Positions 1 through 8,398 of a stretch of DNA of 64,000 bases are shown here, in pieces; positions within the stretch are counted from its first letter, which is position 1; each line of letters opens with the position of its first letter. The position numbers and the translations under genes are program-made. The notes under the pieces were generated by a model. The model was not told where the DNA came from. It saw only the letters and a program-made list of their open reading frames with translations, and made no database searches. This DNA comes from Paracoccaceae bacterium. GTDB lineage: Bacteria; Pseudomonadota; Alphaproteobacteria; Rhodobacterales; Rhodobacteraceae. The DNA is taken from contig JABSSD010000134.1 of assembly GCA_013214575.1 (NCBI GenBank), forward strand, positions 24,199 through 88,198. Reading direction: 5' to 3'.

Positions 1-1
1 T

Positions 2-145
2 TTTGTGGCCAACGAAGCGGCGCGGCGGTTTTACCACCGGCAGGGGTTTATCGAAATCGGCCGCAGCGATGGATCGAGTAACGAGGAATCGCTGCCTGAT
101 ATTTTTCTGCAATGGGCGGCGGGCCCGGAAGGCGACCAAGCATGA
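2..145 (+). CDS. GNAT family N-acetyltransferase, C-terminal fragment
   Basis: The reading frame is open from the window edge to a TGA at 143-145 and encodes 47 residues, so the 5' part lies outside the window. The text NEAARRFYHRQGF followed by EIGRSDGS matches the last strand-helix of the GNAT fold, where an N-x-x-A-x-x-F-Y-x-x-x-G-F motif closes the acetyl-CoA site. The substrate cannot be told from this piece. Its stop overlaps the next start codon (ATGA), which suggests translational coupling to the YcjF-like gene. It is too short for the ORF track. Confidence 0.8.
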   Translation, partial: FVANEAARRFYHRQGFIEIGRSDGSSNEESLPDIFLQWAAGPEGDQA

Positions 146-1131
146 GCAATAAACCGGTGCTGTTTGATATCGAGGACACCGAGGCGGCGCCGGATGTGGC
201 GGCAGCGGATGCGGTGCCTGAGCTGACACAGGCGGCGCCAAGCGCGGCGATGCAACAGGCGGCGCGGCTGGCGGCGCAAAAACCGTCGCGGCTGGCGCGC
301 TGGTTCTGGAGCCTGGTGCTGGTTCTGATGGGCGCCGTTGTCTCGGTTGCCGCATGGGATTTTGCCAGTGGCTTGATTGCCCGGATGCCGCTGCTGGGCT
401 GGGCGGTGACTATTGGGTTGGGGGTGGCTTTGGGGCTGGCCTTGCTGATGGGCCTGCGCGAGCTGGCGGCCCTAGCGCGGCTGCGGCGGGTGGACGGGTT
501 GCGCCGTAGCGCCGAGGCTGTGGGCGATGATCTGACTTCGGCAAATGCCTTTGCCGCGCGGATTGATCGGTTCTATGCCGGGCGTGCCGAACTGTCCTGG
601 GGCCGGGCGCGGCTGGCCGAGCGGCGGGGCGATTTGCTGGATGCGGATGCGGTGCTGCTGCTGACCGAGGCCGAGCTGTTGCTGCCGCTGGACGGCGAAG
701 CCCTGCGGGCGGTTGAAGCGGCAGCGCGGCAGGTGGCGACGGTGACCGCGCTGGTGCCGCTGGCGCTGGCGGATGTGGTGACGGCGCTGGTCTCGTCGAT
801 GCGGATGATCCGGCAAGTGGCCGAGATCTATGGTGGCCGGGGCGGTTTCTTTAGCTCTTGGCGGCTGACCCGCGCGGTGCTGTCGCATCTGGTGGTCACC
901 GGCGCCGTTGCGGTGGGCGATGATTTGCTGGAGCCGGTGTTGGGCGGAACGGTGCTGTCGAAACTGTCGCGGCGGTTTGGCGAGGGGCTGATCAACGGAG
1001 CGCTGAGTGCCCGTGTGGGGATTGCGGCGATGGAGGTCTGCCGTCCGATGCCGTTTGGCAAAGGGCGCAAACCCAAGGTGCGGGCAGTGGTCCAGCGGGC
1101 GCTGACCGGGCTGTTTGGTAAGGCGGATTGA
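142..1131 (+). CDS. YcjF-like (TIGR01620/DUF697) inner-membrane protein
   Basis: The product is about 329 residues if it starts at the ATG at 142; the ORF track opens earlier at 112, but the 142 start gives the common ATGA overlap with the upstream GNAT stop. The N-terminus is acidic and Ala-rich. Two membrane segments follow at roughly residues 55-80 and 90-115 (WFWSLVLVLMGAVVSV; VTIGLGVALGLALLMGL), then a helical DUF697 region with LALADVVTALVSSMRMIRQVAEIYGGR. YcjF proteins are usually partners of the YcjX ATPase and their role is undefined; YcjX is not visible and could lie just upstream of the window. Confidence 0.85.
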   Translation: MSNKPVLFDIEDTEAAPDVAAADAVPELTQAAPSAAMQQAARLAAQKPSRLARWFWSLVLVLMGAVVSVAAWDFASGLIARMPLLGWAVTIGLGVALGLALLMGLRELAALARLRRVDGLRRSAEAVGDDLTSANAFAARIDRFYAGRAELSWGRARLAERRGDLLDADAVLLLTEAELLLPLDGEALRAVEAAARQVATVTALVPLALADVVTALVSSMRMIRQVAEIYGGRGGFFSSWRLTRAVLSHLVVTGAVAVGDDLLEPVLGGTVLSKLSRRFGEGLINGALSARVGIAAMEVCRPMPFGKGRKPKVRAVVQRALTGLFGKAD

Positions 1132-1151
1132 CGGGGGCGGCGGCACGGCGC

Positions 1152-1580
1152 CTAAAATAGCTTTGGCGGTTGGTCCTTGGGCTGGCGCATTGATACGATG
1201 CCGGCGCGAAACCCCTCGCCGATACGATCGGCCAGCGCCGCCCAGCTGAGCGCCAGATGGGCGGGCAATTCTGCCTTTAGCACCTGATGAAACAGCGCCA
1301 GCCACAGCGGGAAATGCTCGGCTTTGATATCGGGGCGGGTCAGGTGCTGGCGCATTGGATTGCCGCTATAGCATTTCTCGCGCAGGATCGCGTTGCGCCA
1401 GAAGCGGCTGATCTTGTCCTCATGCGCGGGCCAGTCACCAGCGGCGATATGATCCGAGAAAATAGGCCCTAAAACTGGATGGCAGCGGATCTGCGCATAA
1501 AACACGCTCACCACCTGCGTGATTTGATCGGCGGTGATGTCAAAGCGTTTCAGCGGATTGTCCGGGGTGGTTTCGGGCAT
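1152..1580 (-). CDS. Group III truncated haemoglobin
   Basis: This is a 142-residue protein when started at MPETTPDN; the longer ORF N-terminus looks like untranslated sequence. Truncated haemoglobin features are DITADQITQVVSVFYAQIR, HPVLGPIF, a WRNAIL helix and an EHFPLWLALF segment that carries the likely proximal histidine. Group III members bind haem and are thought to handle oxygen, peroxide or NO chemistry in the cytoplasm. It stands alone: the gene upstream on this strand is the Hint protein, about 180 bases away and separated by an intergenic repeat. Confidence 0.9.
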   Translation of the reverse strand: MPETTPDNPLKRFDITADQITQVVSVFYAQIRCHPVLGPIFSDHIAAGDWPAHEDKISRFWRNAILREKCYSGNPMRQHLTRPDIKAEHFPLWLALFHQVLKAELPAHLALSWAALADRIGEGFRAGIVSMRQPKDQPPKLF

Positions 1581-1671
1581 GGCAGGGCCTGTATGTGACT
1601 TTTGGTGGGGGTGGTGTTGCAGCCTAGATAGAGGTCTGATTGATGGAGGAAAAGGCACAAAGCGCACGTAA

Positions 1672-1738
1672 GGGGGTGCTGCCCCCTCTTGGCCATGCGG
1701 CCAATTCACCCCTGGGATATTTTTGGCCAGATGAAGGG
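1672..1738 (+). repeat. Roseobacter-type intergenic repeat, copy 1 (ATATTTTTGGCCAGATGAAG variant)
   Basis: A GC hairpin (GGGGG TGCTG CCCCC) is followed within about 30 bases by CTGGGATATTTTTGGCCAGATGAAG. It is one of nine related copies seen in the window and lies between the Hint gene stop and the haemoglobin start. Confidence 0.75.
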
Positions 1739-1757
1739 CGGGCCGCCGTTTACGCTG

Positions 1758-2546
1758 TCAGCGTTCGGATGGGACAGCGGCGATCTGACCTTCGCCCGCG
1801 CGCGCATGGGCCACCGGGCCAAAATCACCCAGCTGATCGATGTGGCTGAACATGTTCAGGTACAGGGTTCGGATGGCGTGACTGGTCAGTTGCAGCGCCT
1901 TTGGTCCCGGGTGATAGGTTTCAAACTCCAATCCGCCAATTTTGATCACCGCATGACGGTCGAGGCTGAGGTGGAACACTTCGACGGGGGTGGGCGGTGC
2001 CGTTTCCACGATGCTCATGCCATCGTGAAATTCATGGACCGGGGTCAGCAGTGGTGCTGTGCCTGCGAGCGCCCGCAGGTGAGGCGGGGTGCGCAACAGC
2101 CGCGCCGCAGGTCCGGTGAGCACGCAGGACATCGGCCCCTGCAGGCCAAAACAATCGGCCATGAAACTGGTGAGCCTGTGACTGCGCCCGCGGGTGCTTG
2201 CCCGGCCGGGGATCAGGCTGGTACTGCCCTTCCACATCAAAGTTTGCGGGCTGCCATCCTGGGTGATCAGGCGATCCCCTGGCAACAGATCCTCCACCGC
2301 AATCGGGCCGGATTCGGTGTCCACCAGAGAGCCGCGGCAAAAGGCGCTAAAGGCGTCTTCGAACAGCGGCAGGGCTGGCGCGATGTGGTGGGTTTCGGCG
2401 ATATTGCCATTGGGCAGCAGGCTGGCAACCTCAAACCGTCGCAATTGGGGCCGGTTGGAGGCCCGCAGGCTGGCGGGGTCCTGCAGAATGGCACTGGATT
2501 TCGCCACGTTATTGGCTGCACGCTGTAACGAGTGAGGGATCGCCAT
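1758..2546 (-). CDS. Hint-domain (Hedgehog/intein-type) protein
   Basis: The 262-residue product carries a Hint domain beginning near residue 65: AFCRGSLVDTESGPIAVEDL followed by LPGDRLITQDGSPQTLMW matches the first block, and a later LTPVHEFHDG / EVFHLSLDRHAVIKI region matches the histidine-containing block. Hint domains can self-cleave proteins, but the Roseobacter-type versions are often stand-alone and frequently linked to secreted calcium-binding proteins; none is encoded next to this one. A Cys sits at the start of the Hint block, so catalysis is not excluded. Processing activity is inferred, not shown. Confidence 0.85.
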   Translation of the reverse strand: MAIPHSLQRAANNVAKSSAILQDPASLRASNRPQLRRFEVASLLPNGNIAETHHIAPALPLFEDAFSAFCRGSLVDTESGPIAVEDLLPGDRLITQDGSPQTLMWKGSTSLIPGRASTRGRSHRLTSFMADCFGLQGPMSCVLTGPAARLLRTPPHLRALAGTAPLLTPVHEFHDGMSIVETAPPTPVEVFHLSLDRHAVIKIGGLEFETYHPGPKALQLTSHAIRTLYLNMFSHIDQLGDFGPVAHARAGEGQIAAVPSER

Positions 2547-2865
2547 TGTGGTCAGACCTTTTTCAGTTGCGCATCTGGGCCGGCCCCCACCGAAACCCTG
2601 AATGCTCTGCTTAAAATCGCTGTGATGATAAAATTGGGGGGTATTTATATCAATGTTTCAAAAGCACTGCATAAATATTTTTTGCATGTATTCCGGTTCC
2701 CTGTGACCGCCGGACGGCGTCCCGCGTTGGCGCCAATATGGCGATAATGTCCTAACATCGGGTAAGCGCGGCGCGGGCGGTGTTTGGCTGGCGCCACGGG
2801 CGGCTGGCGACTTAGCTGTCGGGTCGATCCGCAGAAATATGTCGCACCGCAGAGAACCACAGAGA
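2547..2865. other. Gene-free interval upstream of the Hint gene
   Basis: No supportable ORF was found on either strand. The part around 2625-2695 is strongly AT-rich (TATTTATATCAATG, ATAAATATTTTTTGCATG) and is the likely promoter region of the leftward Hint gene. The remainder is GC-rich without an obvious hairpin-plus-T-run. Confidence 0.5.
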
Positions 2866-3033
2866 TCAGGCGCTTTTGACTGCTGCGGTGGTGGTGTCGG
2901 CGGTGGCGTCGCGCGGGTTGCGGCGGCGGGCAATAGAGGCCTGCCGGGCCGGGCCACGGGTCCAGGGCATGACGACGTGGTGATCCTGTGCCGCTGTGAT
3001 GATTGAGTTCAGAAACCTGGTCTTGGCGGTCAT
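2866..3033 (-). CDS. Small basic conserved hypothetical protein (55 aa)
   Basis: Starting at the ATG at 3033, which has a clean GGCAGGAG ribosome binding site 6-7 bases upstream, this encodes 55 residues beginning MTAKTRFLNSIITAAQ. It contains MPWTRGPARQASIARRR. From memory, short proteins of the form M-x-x-K-x-R-F-L-x-S-x-x-x-x-A ... M-P-W-x-R-G recur in Rhodobacterales, but the function is unknown to me. The protein is basic with no membrane segment. The ORF track lists a longer version (80 aa) that ignores the ribosome binding site. Confidence 0.6.
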   Translation of the reverse strand: MTAKTRFLNSIITAAQDHHVVMPWTRGPARQASIARRRNPRDATADTTTAAVKSA

Positions 3034-3310
3034 GGTGCTTCTCCTGCCGGGGGGCTTAGGGCCCATTGCTGTGACTGGTTCCGTTATGCAGCGGCAATGC
3101 GCCGCCAATGTGGCTGATAGGTGAAATTTGACATTAAGTTGAGAGAGTCACGGTTTTGGGCGGGCAGGCGTTGAAAACACATATTTATTCCCGCATCAGG
3201 GGTGATTTGGCGCGGCTGGCAGCGGCAATTGTGGCGCTGGTTTTGCAAAGCTGCCGCAATCTGTGTGCCGGGCTGGGGCCGTGTTTCAACAGGGTGCCTC
3301 GATTTGAACC

Positions 3311-4066
3311 TTACAGGCGAATGCAGGAAATTAGGCGGCCGTAGTCGGCTTCTTTGGCGTGGGTGGTGCGGCGGTAGGAGTAGAACCGGTCTGGGTCGGA
3401 GTAGGTGCAGTGGCGGGTCCATTCGGCGCGGCCAATGCCAGCCTGACGTAGCTTTTGCAAACCCAGGCCCGGCAGGTCGAATAGGTATTTTCCGGCCTCT
3501 CCATTGGCAAAGAACCGGGCGTGGCCCGGGTCCTGCATCATGAAATCCTCAAAGAATTCCTCGCCGACCTCATAGGCCCGTTGCGAGATGGTGGGCCCGA
3601 TCACCGCAACCGTGTTGGCTCGCTCGGCGCCCAGGGCCTCCATCGCATCCAGAGTGGCCTCGAGCACCCCGTCCAGAGCGCCGCGCCAGCCGGCATGGGC
3701 GGCGCCGATGACGCCGGCCTGGGTATCGGCAAACAGCACCGGCTGGCAGTCGGCGGTCAGGATCGACAGGGCGATACCGGGGACATTGGTCACCATGGCA
3801 TCCGCCTGGGGGCGGTCTGTTGTGGCGGCTGTGATCGTCACCACATCGGGCGAGTGGACCTGATGAACCCCGGCCAGGGCCGATGGCTCGACCTGCATGG
3901 CCTGAGCAACACGGGCGCGGTTCAGTCTCACCGCCTCGGTTTGATCGGAGGAGCCTGTGCCGCAGTTGAGCCCCTGAAATATGCCCGACGAGGCGCCACC
4001 GCGACGGGTGAAGAAGCCGTGGCGGATCGGCGAGAGGGCGTCAGAGGTGAGAATTTCCAGCGTCAT
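3311..4066 (-). CDS. pgeF: Peptidoglycan editing factor / multicopper polyphenol oxidase family (YfiH/LACC1)
   Basis: The 251-residue protein has the family hallmarks in order: GFFTRRGG near the N-terminus, VHQVHSPDV with the first metal histidine, ILTADCQPVLF with the metal-binding cysteine, and GAAHAGWRG with the second histidine, ending in YSYRRTTHAKEADYGRLISCI. Family members are cytoplasmic; reported activities include removing mis-incorporated residues from muropeptide precursors (PgeF) and purine nucleoside cleavage (LACC1). It is the last gene of lgt-midA-pgeF, with its ATG overlapping the midA stop. Confidence 0.92.
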   Translation of the reverse strand: MTLEILTSDALSPIRHGFFTRRGGASSGIFQGLNCGTGSSDQTEAVRLNRARVAQAMQVEPSALAGVHQVHSPDVVTITAATTDRPQADAMVTNVPGIALSILTADCQPVLFADTQAGVIGAAHAGWRGALDGVLEATLDAMEALGAERANTVAVIGPTISQRAYEVGEEFFEDFMMQDPGHARFFANGEAGKYLFDLPGLGLQKLRQAGIGRAEWTRHCTYSDPDRFYSYRRTTHAKEADYGRLISCIRL

Positions 4067-5130
4067 GCGTTCAGTCCCGGTGGCGGAGTCGCCTGATCTG
4101 GGTAGAGCCCCAGTACTTTGAACAGGTTTCCCATTTCCTGTGGATGCGTCAAGCGCTGATGTGCGGCAATCAGGTTGTCCAGATCGCTGCCTGACAGGGA
4201 CGCCGCCAGAGTCTGGGCGCGGGCGGTGATGCCAAGACGGTCGAGAAAGATCCCCTGTGGGGTGACGCGGCTATAGGCGCAGCCGGCGGCTCTGGCGGTC
4301 AGGGCCAGCGCCTCAAAATCTACATGTGCGGTCAGATCCAGCTGCCCGGGGTCGGTCAGCGCATCGGCGAATTCATGGCCGCGCAGGGCTTGCAGGGTAT
4401 CGCCAAGGGCCCGCCAGTCGCCGTAGTCCACAATCAGCGCCGTACCGCCATGTCTGGCGAGGCGCTGGGCGATCAAGGCCACGATCGGGGTCGCCGCCTC
4501 GCAGATCTCGACCAGATCGCCGTCGTCGGTGTCGGCCAGCCGATGGTCAAGCGCCGGTTGCGCGGTCAGCGGCCCCAGACCAAAGGTCAAGTCACCCTGT
4601 TTGCGTCCAATCCGCTTTTCCCGCCACTGCTTGCCCTCGCGCAGGAACTGGCGAATGGGCAGCGCGTCGAAGAATTCGTTGGCAAGTAGCCACAGGGGTT
4701 GATCCGGCAGCCTATCCACGGTGGCCTGCCACTGCACCGGGTAGCCGCTGAGCGCGCGGTGTTGTTTGGCTTGCAGCGTGGGGGAGGCCTCGACCAGAAT
4801 GATCTGTGCGGCGGCGTGAAAGCCGGGGACAGATTTGGTGGCGCGCAGCAGGTCGGCCATCAGGGTGCCGCGTCCGGGGCCGAGCTCGGCCAGGGTGAAC
4901 GGGGCTGGGGAACCCTGATCGAGCCAGCTTTGCGCCAGTGACAGGCCCAGCATCTCGCCAAACATCTGGCTGATTTCAGGGGCGGTGATGAAATCGCCCG
5001 CCGCGCCCAGCGGGTCGCGGGTGGTGTAATAGCCGTATTTTGGGTTCAGCAGGCACTCACTCATGTAGTCGGCGACCGTGAGCGGCCCATCGACGTCGAT
5101 GCGGGCGATCAGGTGATCCCGCAGGCTCAT
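4063..5130 (-). CDS. MidA/NDUFAF7-like SAM-dependent methyltransferase
   Basis: A 355-residue class I methyltransferase of the MidA (DUF185) family. Signature text: [20 protein letters not shown] at the N-terminus, [16 protein letters not shown], and the SAM-binding loop [17 protein letters not shown], then [15 protein letters not shown]. The mitochondrial homologue methylates a complex I subunit arginine; a similar role in assembling bacterial complex I is possible but inferred. Its start overlaps the lgt stop by four bases and its stop overlaps the pgeF start, so the three are probably cotranslated. Confidence 0.92.
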   Translation of the reverse strand: MSLRDHLIARIDVDGPLTVADYMSECLLNPKYGYYTTRDPLGAAGDFITAPEISQMFGEMLGLSLAQSWLDQGSPAPFTLAELGPGRGTLMADLLRATKSVPGFHAAAQIILVEASPTLQAKQHRALSGYPVQWQATVDRLPDQPLWLLANEFFDALPIRQFLREGKQWREKRIGRKQGDLTFGLGPLTAQPALDHRLADTDDGDLVEICEAATPIVALIAQRLARHGGTALIVDYGDWRALGDTLQALRGHEFADALTDPGQLDLTAHVDFEALALTARAAGCAYSRVTPQGIFLDRLGITARAQTLAASLSGSDLDNLIAAHQRLTHPQEMGNLFKVLGLYPDQATPPPGLNA

Positions 5131-6050
5131 GGCTTGGCCTGTGTTTTGGCCTGTTCTTTTGACTGAGCTTTGAACTGGGCGCGCAGGATGAAGAAGACGC
5201 CCAGTATGATCATCGGCAGCGACAGCATCTGGCCCTGGGTGAGGCCGATCCCGTCGATCTGCCAGGCCAGTCCCAGGGGATTGCCGACCGAGATAAACTG
5301 AGCGTCTGGCTGGCGGACAAATTCAACAAGGAAGCGCGCGGCGCCGTAGCCTGACAGGAAGGTGCCCAGCAGCAGACCCGGTTTGTGAAAGGCACCGCGA
5401 CGATAGGCCAGCCATATTAGCAAGGTGCCCAGCAACAGGCCCTCCAGCAGCGCCTCATAGAGTTGCGAGGGGTGGCGTCCACAGATCTGTCCCAGCGCCT
5501 GACCGCAATCCTGTGCCGCGTAGCCCGGAAAGGCGACCGCCCAGGGTAGATCCGTGGGACGGCCCCAGAGCTCGGCGTTGACGAAGTTGGCCAGTCGGCC
5601 CAGCAGCAATCCAGGCGCAACCGTATGGGCCACCAGATCGGCCATGCCCAGTTTTGGGATGTTATGGCGCCGCGCATAGATCCAGCTGGCAACAATAACG
5701 CCGAGCAAGCCGCCATGAAAGGCCATGCCGCCCTCCCAGACCCGCAGGATTTGCAGCGGGTCATCAAGATAGACACCGGGTTGGTAAAACAGCACATATC
5801 CCAGCCGCCCGCCGAGGATAACGCCGAGAATGATCCAAGTGAGCAGATCCTCGACCTGATCGGGACGCATGGGCGGGGTCTGACCGGGCCAGAGCGCCGG
5901 GCGTTTCAGGGCGACAATGGCCAGCCGCCAGGCCAGGACAATGCCAGCGATATAGGCCAGCGCATACCAGCGCAGGGCAAACTCGAACCCGGCAATGGAA
6001 ATCGAGAAGATATCGGGCGAGAGGTCGGGGAATTGGATCATTGCATACAT
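5127..6050 (-). CDS. lgt: Phosphatidylglycerol:prolipoprotein diacylglyceryl transferase
   Basis: The 307-residue polytopic inner-membrane enzyme transfers diacylglyceryl from phosphatidylglycerol to the lipobox cysteine of prolipoproteins. Visible family text: [32 protein letters not shown], the HGGLLGV histidine region and [21 protein letters not shown], the Lgt signature. I keep the ATG at 6050 (MYAMIQFPD) because homologues usually carry a few residues before IQFPD; 6041 is an alternative and neither has a strong Shine-Dalgarno. The C-terminal tail is Lys/Gln-rich. It is the first gene of the lgt-midA-pgeF operon and is divergent from ubiK. Confidence 0.95.
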   Translation of the reverse strand: MYAMIQFPDLSPDIFSISIAGFEFALRWYALAYIAGIVLAWRLAIVALKRPALWPGQTPPMRPDQVEDLLTWIILGVILGGRLGYVLFYQPGVYLDDPLQILRVWEGGMAFHGGLLGVIVASWIYARRHNIPKLGMADLVAHTVAPGLLLGRLANFVNAELWGRPTDLPWAVAFPGYAAQDCGQALGQICGRHPSQLYEALLEGLLLGTLLIWLAYRRGAFHKPGLLLGTFLSGYGAARFLVEFVRQPDAQFISVGNPLGLAWQIDGIGLTQGQMLSLPMIILGVFFILRAQFKAQSKEQAKTQAKP

Positions 6051-6147
6051 GTAAATCTGAATGCCCGTGCTGAGGATATAAAGTCAACGTCTTGCCGCCG
6101 AGCAATTGCTTGCCCATATAGGGTGCAAGCCAGCCATGGAGAAGATG

Positions 6148-6396
6148 ATGCAAACCCGAAATAAGATCCTCGACGATATTTCTCAGCTTATGACCAACGC
6201 TATGGGCGTGGCCCAGGGCGCCAAGGACGAGGCCGAAACCGCGATGAAAGGTCTGCTGGACCGCTGGTTGGCTGATCGCGACTTTGTGACCCGTGAAGAG
6301 TTCGACGCGGTGCGGGCGATGGCGCAAAAGGCCCGCGAAGAGAACGAGGCGCTGAGTGTTCGACTGGCGGCGCTGGAGCCATCCTCCAAAGACTGA
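6148..6396 (+). CDS. ubiK: Ubiquinone biosynthesis accessory factor UbiK (YqiC/BMFP family)
   Basis: About 82 residues from the MQTRNKILDD start. GGAG at 6138-6141 is well placed for 6148; ATGs at 6136 and 6145 are alternatives. The text ISQLMTNAMGVAQGAKDEAE and the C-terminal coiled coil REEFDAVRAMAQKAREENEALSVRLAALE are typical of the trimeric BMFP fold, which is membrane-associated and helps the late steps of ubiquinone synthesis. It is transcribed divergently from lgt and followed by a hairpin terminator. Confidence 0.88.
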   Translation: MQTRNKILDDISQLMTNAMGVAQGAKDEAETAMKGLLDRWLADRDFVTREEFDAVRAMAQKAREENEALSVRLAALEPSSKD

Positions 6397-6435
6397 CAAC
6401 GCCCTGACGCTGGCGATTTGCTCACACCGGTGTGG

Positions 6436-6460
6436 CCCCGTGGTTGCGGGGTCGCTTTTT
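6436..6460 (+). terminator. Intrinsic terminator after ubiK
   Basis: CCCCG, a six-base loop and CGGGG are followed by TCGCTTTTT. It lies about 40 bases past the ubiK stop. Confidence 0.65.
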
Positions 6461-6482
6461 GAGTATTTTAGAAAAGATGAAG
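6461..6482 (+). repeat. Degenerate copy of the Roseobacter-type intergenic repeat
   Basis: GAGTATTTTAGAAAAGATGAAG matches the core of the nine-copy family (GAGGTATTTT...AAGATGAAG) directly behind the ubiK terminator. Confidence 0.5.
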
Positions 6483-6711
6483 ATCTGGCGCACCACGCCA
6501 AGGATCTGGACACAGGCCCTGCATTTTGGGGTTAGATGTCTTTCATCCACAACTTATTGCAGTTATCCCCAAAATAAAGGTTGCCACCGTGCCGCTTCGG
6601 CCCCACCATATTTGGTATGGATACGGGGGCTATTCCCCGGTCAATTGTGCAATCAGCTAGTCATGGGGTTCAAACGGGCCTCTGCAACTAGAGATTTTGT
6701 GAGGTGGCACC
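6483..6711. other. Gene-free region before the YbjN gene with two DnaA-box-like nonamers
   Basis: No ORF fits here. TCATCCACA (6543-6551) and TTATCCCCA (6563-6571) each differ by one base from the DnaA box TTATCCACA and lie in the same orientation about 20 bases apart. The rest probably carries the promoter of the ybjN-proC operon. The DnaA link is only a motif resemblance. Confidence 0.3.
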
Positions 6712-7212
6712 GTGACCCTTTCCGAGCATCACCTGGACGATGATCTTCACCCTATTGATATCGTCGAGACCCTGGCCTCGCATCATGACTGGGAGTTTGA
6801 CCGGGTGGGCGATGACCAGATCTCGATGGCTGTCGAGGCCCAGTGGCGGACCTATGCGCTGACCCTGGCCTGGTCCAGCTATGACGAGACATTGCGCATG
6901 GTGTGCAGCTTTGAGATGGATCCGCCTGAGGCGAAGCTGCCCAAGCTCTATGAGCTGCTGAACAAGATGAATGACCAGTGCTGGACGGGCGCCTTTACCT
7001 ATTGGCCCAAGCAAAAGCTGATGGTCTATCGCTATGGCTTGGTGCTGACCGGCGGCCAGATGGCAGGGCCGGAACAGATCGACACCATGATCAACTGTGC
7101 CGTCAGCAGTGCCGAGCGCTATTATCCGGCGATTCAGCTGATGGTCTGGGGCGACCGCTCACCCGAGGACGCGATGCAGGTGGCCATTGCAGAGGCCTAT
7201 GGTCGCGCGTAA
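6712..7212 (+). CDS. YbjN domain-containing protein
   Basis: A 166-residue soluble protein starting at GTG with a GAGG ribosome binding site. Text such as IDIVETLASHHDWEFDRVGDDQI, YALTLAWSSYDETLRMVCSFEM and a final SAERYYPAIQLMVWG is characteristic of the YbjN (type III chaperone-like) family common next to proC in Rhodobacterales. The function is not established; the fold resembles type III secretion chaperones and a general chaperone-like role is possible. It lies 39 bases before proC on the same strand, probably in one operon. Confidence 0.85.
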   Translation: MTLSEHHLDDDLHPIDIVETLASHHDWEFDRVGDDQISMAVEAQWRTYALTLAWSSYDETLRMVCSFEMDPPEAKLPKLYELLNKMNDQCWTGAFTYWPKQKLMVYRYGLVLTGGQMAGPEQIDTMINCAVSSAERYYPAIQLMVWGDRSPEDAMQVAIAEAYGRA

Positions 7213-7251
7213 CACTCGACCCTGAACTGAGTGTCAGGGAAGGGCGAGCAG

Positions 7252-8067
7252 ATGGATATGTCGGATATTGCAGCGCGGGGGCTGGTGCTGCTGGGCTGTG
7301 GCAAAATGGGATCGGCGATGCTGGCGGGATGGCTGGATGGCGGATTGCCTGCAGCCTCGGTCTCGGTGATTGATCCCTATCCGTCTGAGTGGCTGCAGAG
7401 CACCGGCGTTTTGATCAATCAACCTCTGCCCGCCGCACCGGCCATTGTGCTGATCGCGGTCAAGCCGCAGATGATGGGCGCAGCACTGCCCAATCTGCAA
7501 CTGCTGGGCGGTGGCAGGACCTTGTTTGTCTCGGTTGCTGCGGGCACTTCGATGTCCACTTTTGAAGATATTCTGGGGGCGGGCACGCCGATTGTGCGCG
7601 CCATGCCCAACACCCCCGCTGCGATCCGCCGTGGCATCACCGCAATCATCGGCAATCAGACCGCCACTGCGGCGGATCTGGACGCGGCGGATCTGTTGTT
7701 GTCGGCGGTGGGGCAGGTGGTGCGGCTGGACAGCGAGGCACAGATGGATGCGGTGACCGGGGTCAGTGGCTCTGGCCCGGCCTATGTGTTTCACCTGATC
7801 GAAACCCTTGCGGCGGCAGGCATGGCGCAGGGGCTGCCAGCCGCGCTGTCGATGCAATTGGCCAAGGCCACGGTGGCCGGCGCCGGGGCACTGGCCGAGG
7901 CATCCGAGGACAGCCCCAGCCAGTTGCGGGTCAATGTCACCAGCCCCAATGGCACCACCCAGGCGGCGCTTGAGGTGCTGATGGATGAGAGTGATGGCTT
8001 TCCGGCGCTGTTGAACCGGGCTGTCGGGGCTGCAACCAACCGATCCGAGGAGCTGTCGCGTGGCTGA
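7252..8067 (+). CDS. proC: Pyrroline-5-carboxylate reductase
   Basis: The 271-residue enzyme makes L-proline from pyrroline-5-carboxylate with NAD(P)H. Visible are the N-terminal dinucleotide motif VLLGCGKMGSAMLAGWL, VKPQMM, VRAMPNTPA, and the C-terminal family signature VTGVSGSGPAYVF with NVTSPNGTTQAALEVL. The ATG at 7252 is preferred over the ORF-track GTG at 7231 because AGGGCGAG lies just upstream and homologues begin a few residues before the Rossmann strand. The 3' end overlaps the next gene by eight bases. Confidence 0.95.
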   Translation: MDMSDIAARGLVLLGCGKMGSAMLAGWLDGGLPAASVSVIDPYPSEWLQSTGVLINQPLPAAPAIVLIAVKPQMMGAALPNLQLLGGGRTLFVSVAAGTSMSTFEDILGAGTPIVRAMPNTPAAIRRGITAIIGNQTATAADLDAADLLLSAVGQVVRLDSEAQMDAVTGVSGSGPAYVFHLIETLAAAGMAQGLPAALSMQLAKATVAGAGALAEASEDSPSQLRVNVTSPNGTTQAALEVLMDESDGFPALLNRAVGAATNRSEELSRG

Positions 8068-8398
8068 GATTTCAATGGATGAGTTTTTGAAGGTGGATGT
8101 GCGGGTGGGTACGGTTTTGCGCGCAGAGCCCTATCCGGAGGCACGAAAGCCGGCGATCAAGCTGTGGATCGACTTTGGCGGTGAGATTGGCGAGAAAAAG
8201 ACCTCGGCGCAGATCACTGGACATTACCAGCCCGAGACGCTGGTGGGCAAACAGGTGATGGCGGTGGTGAATTTTCCGCCGCGCCAGATTGGCAAATTCA
8301 TCTCTGAGGTGCTGGTGCTGGGGCTGCCTGATGACAGCGGCGAGATCCGCCTGATCGGCCCTGATGGTCCGGTGCCACTTGGCGGAAGGATGCACTGA
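8060..8398 (+). CDS. CsaA-like tRNA-binding domain protein
   Basis: A 112-residue stand-alone tRNA-binding (OB-fold) domain. The text DVRVGTVLRAEPYPEARKPAIKLWIDFGGEIG, AQITGHYQPETLVGKQVMAVVNFPPRQIG and SEVLVLGLPDD matches CsaA and the C-terminal domains of MetRS and PheRS beta. CsaA has been described as a chaperone-like or tRNA-binding protein; the role here is inferred. It overlaps proC upstream and shares an ATGATG junction with the dehydrogenase downstream, so it is embedded in an operon. Confidence 0.9.
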   Translation: MAEISMDEFLKVDVRVGTVLRAEPYPEARKPAIKLWIDFGGEIGEKKTSAQITGHYQPETLVGKQVMAVVNFPPRQIGKFISEVLVLGLPDDSGEIRLIGPDGPVPLGGRMH

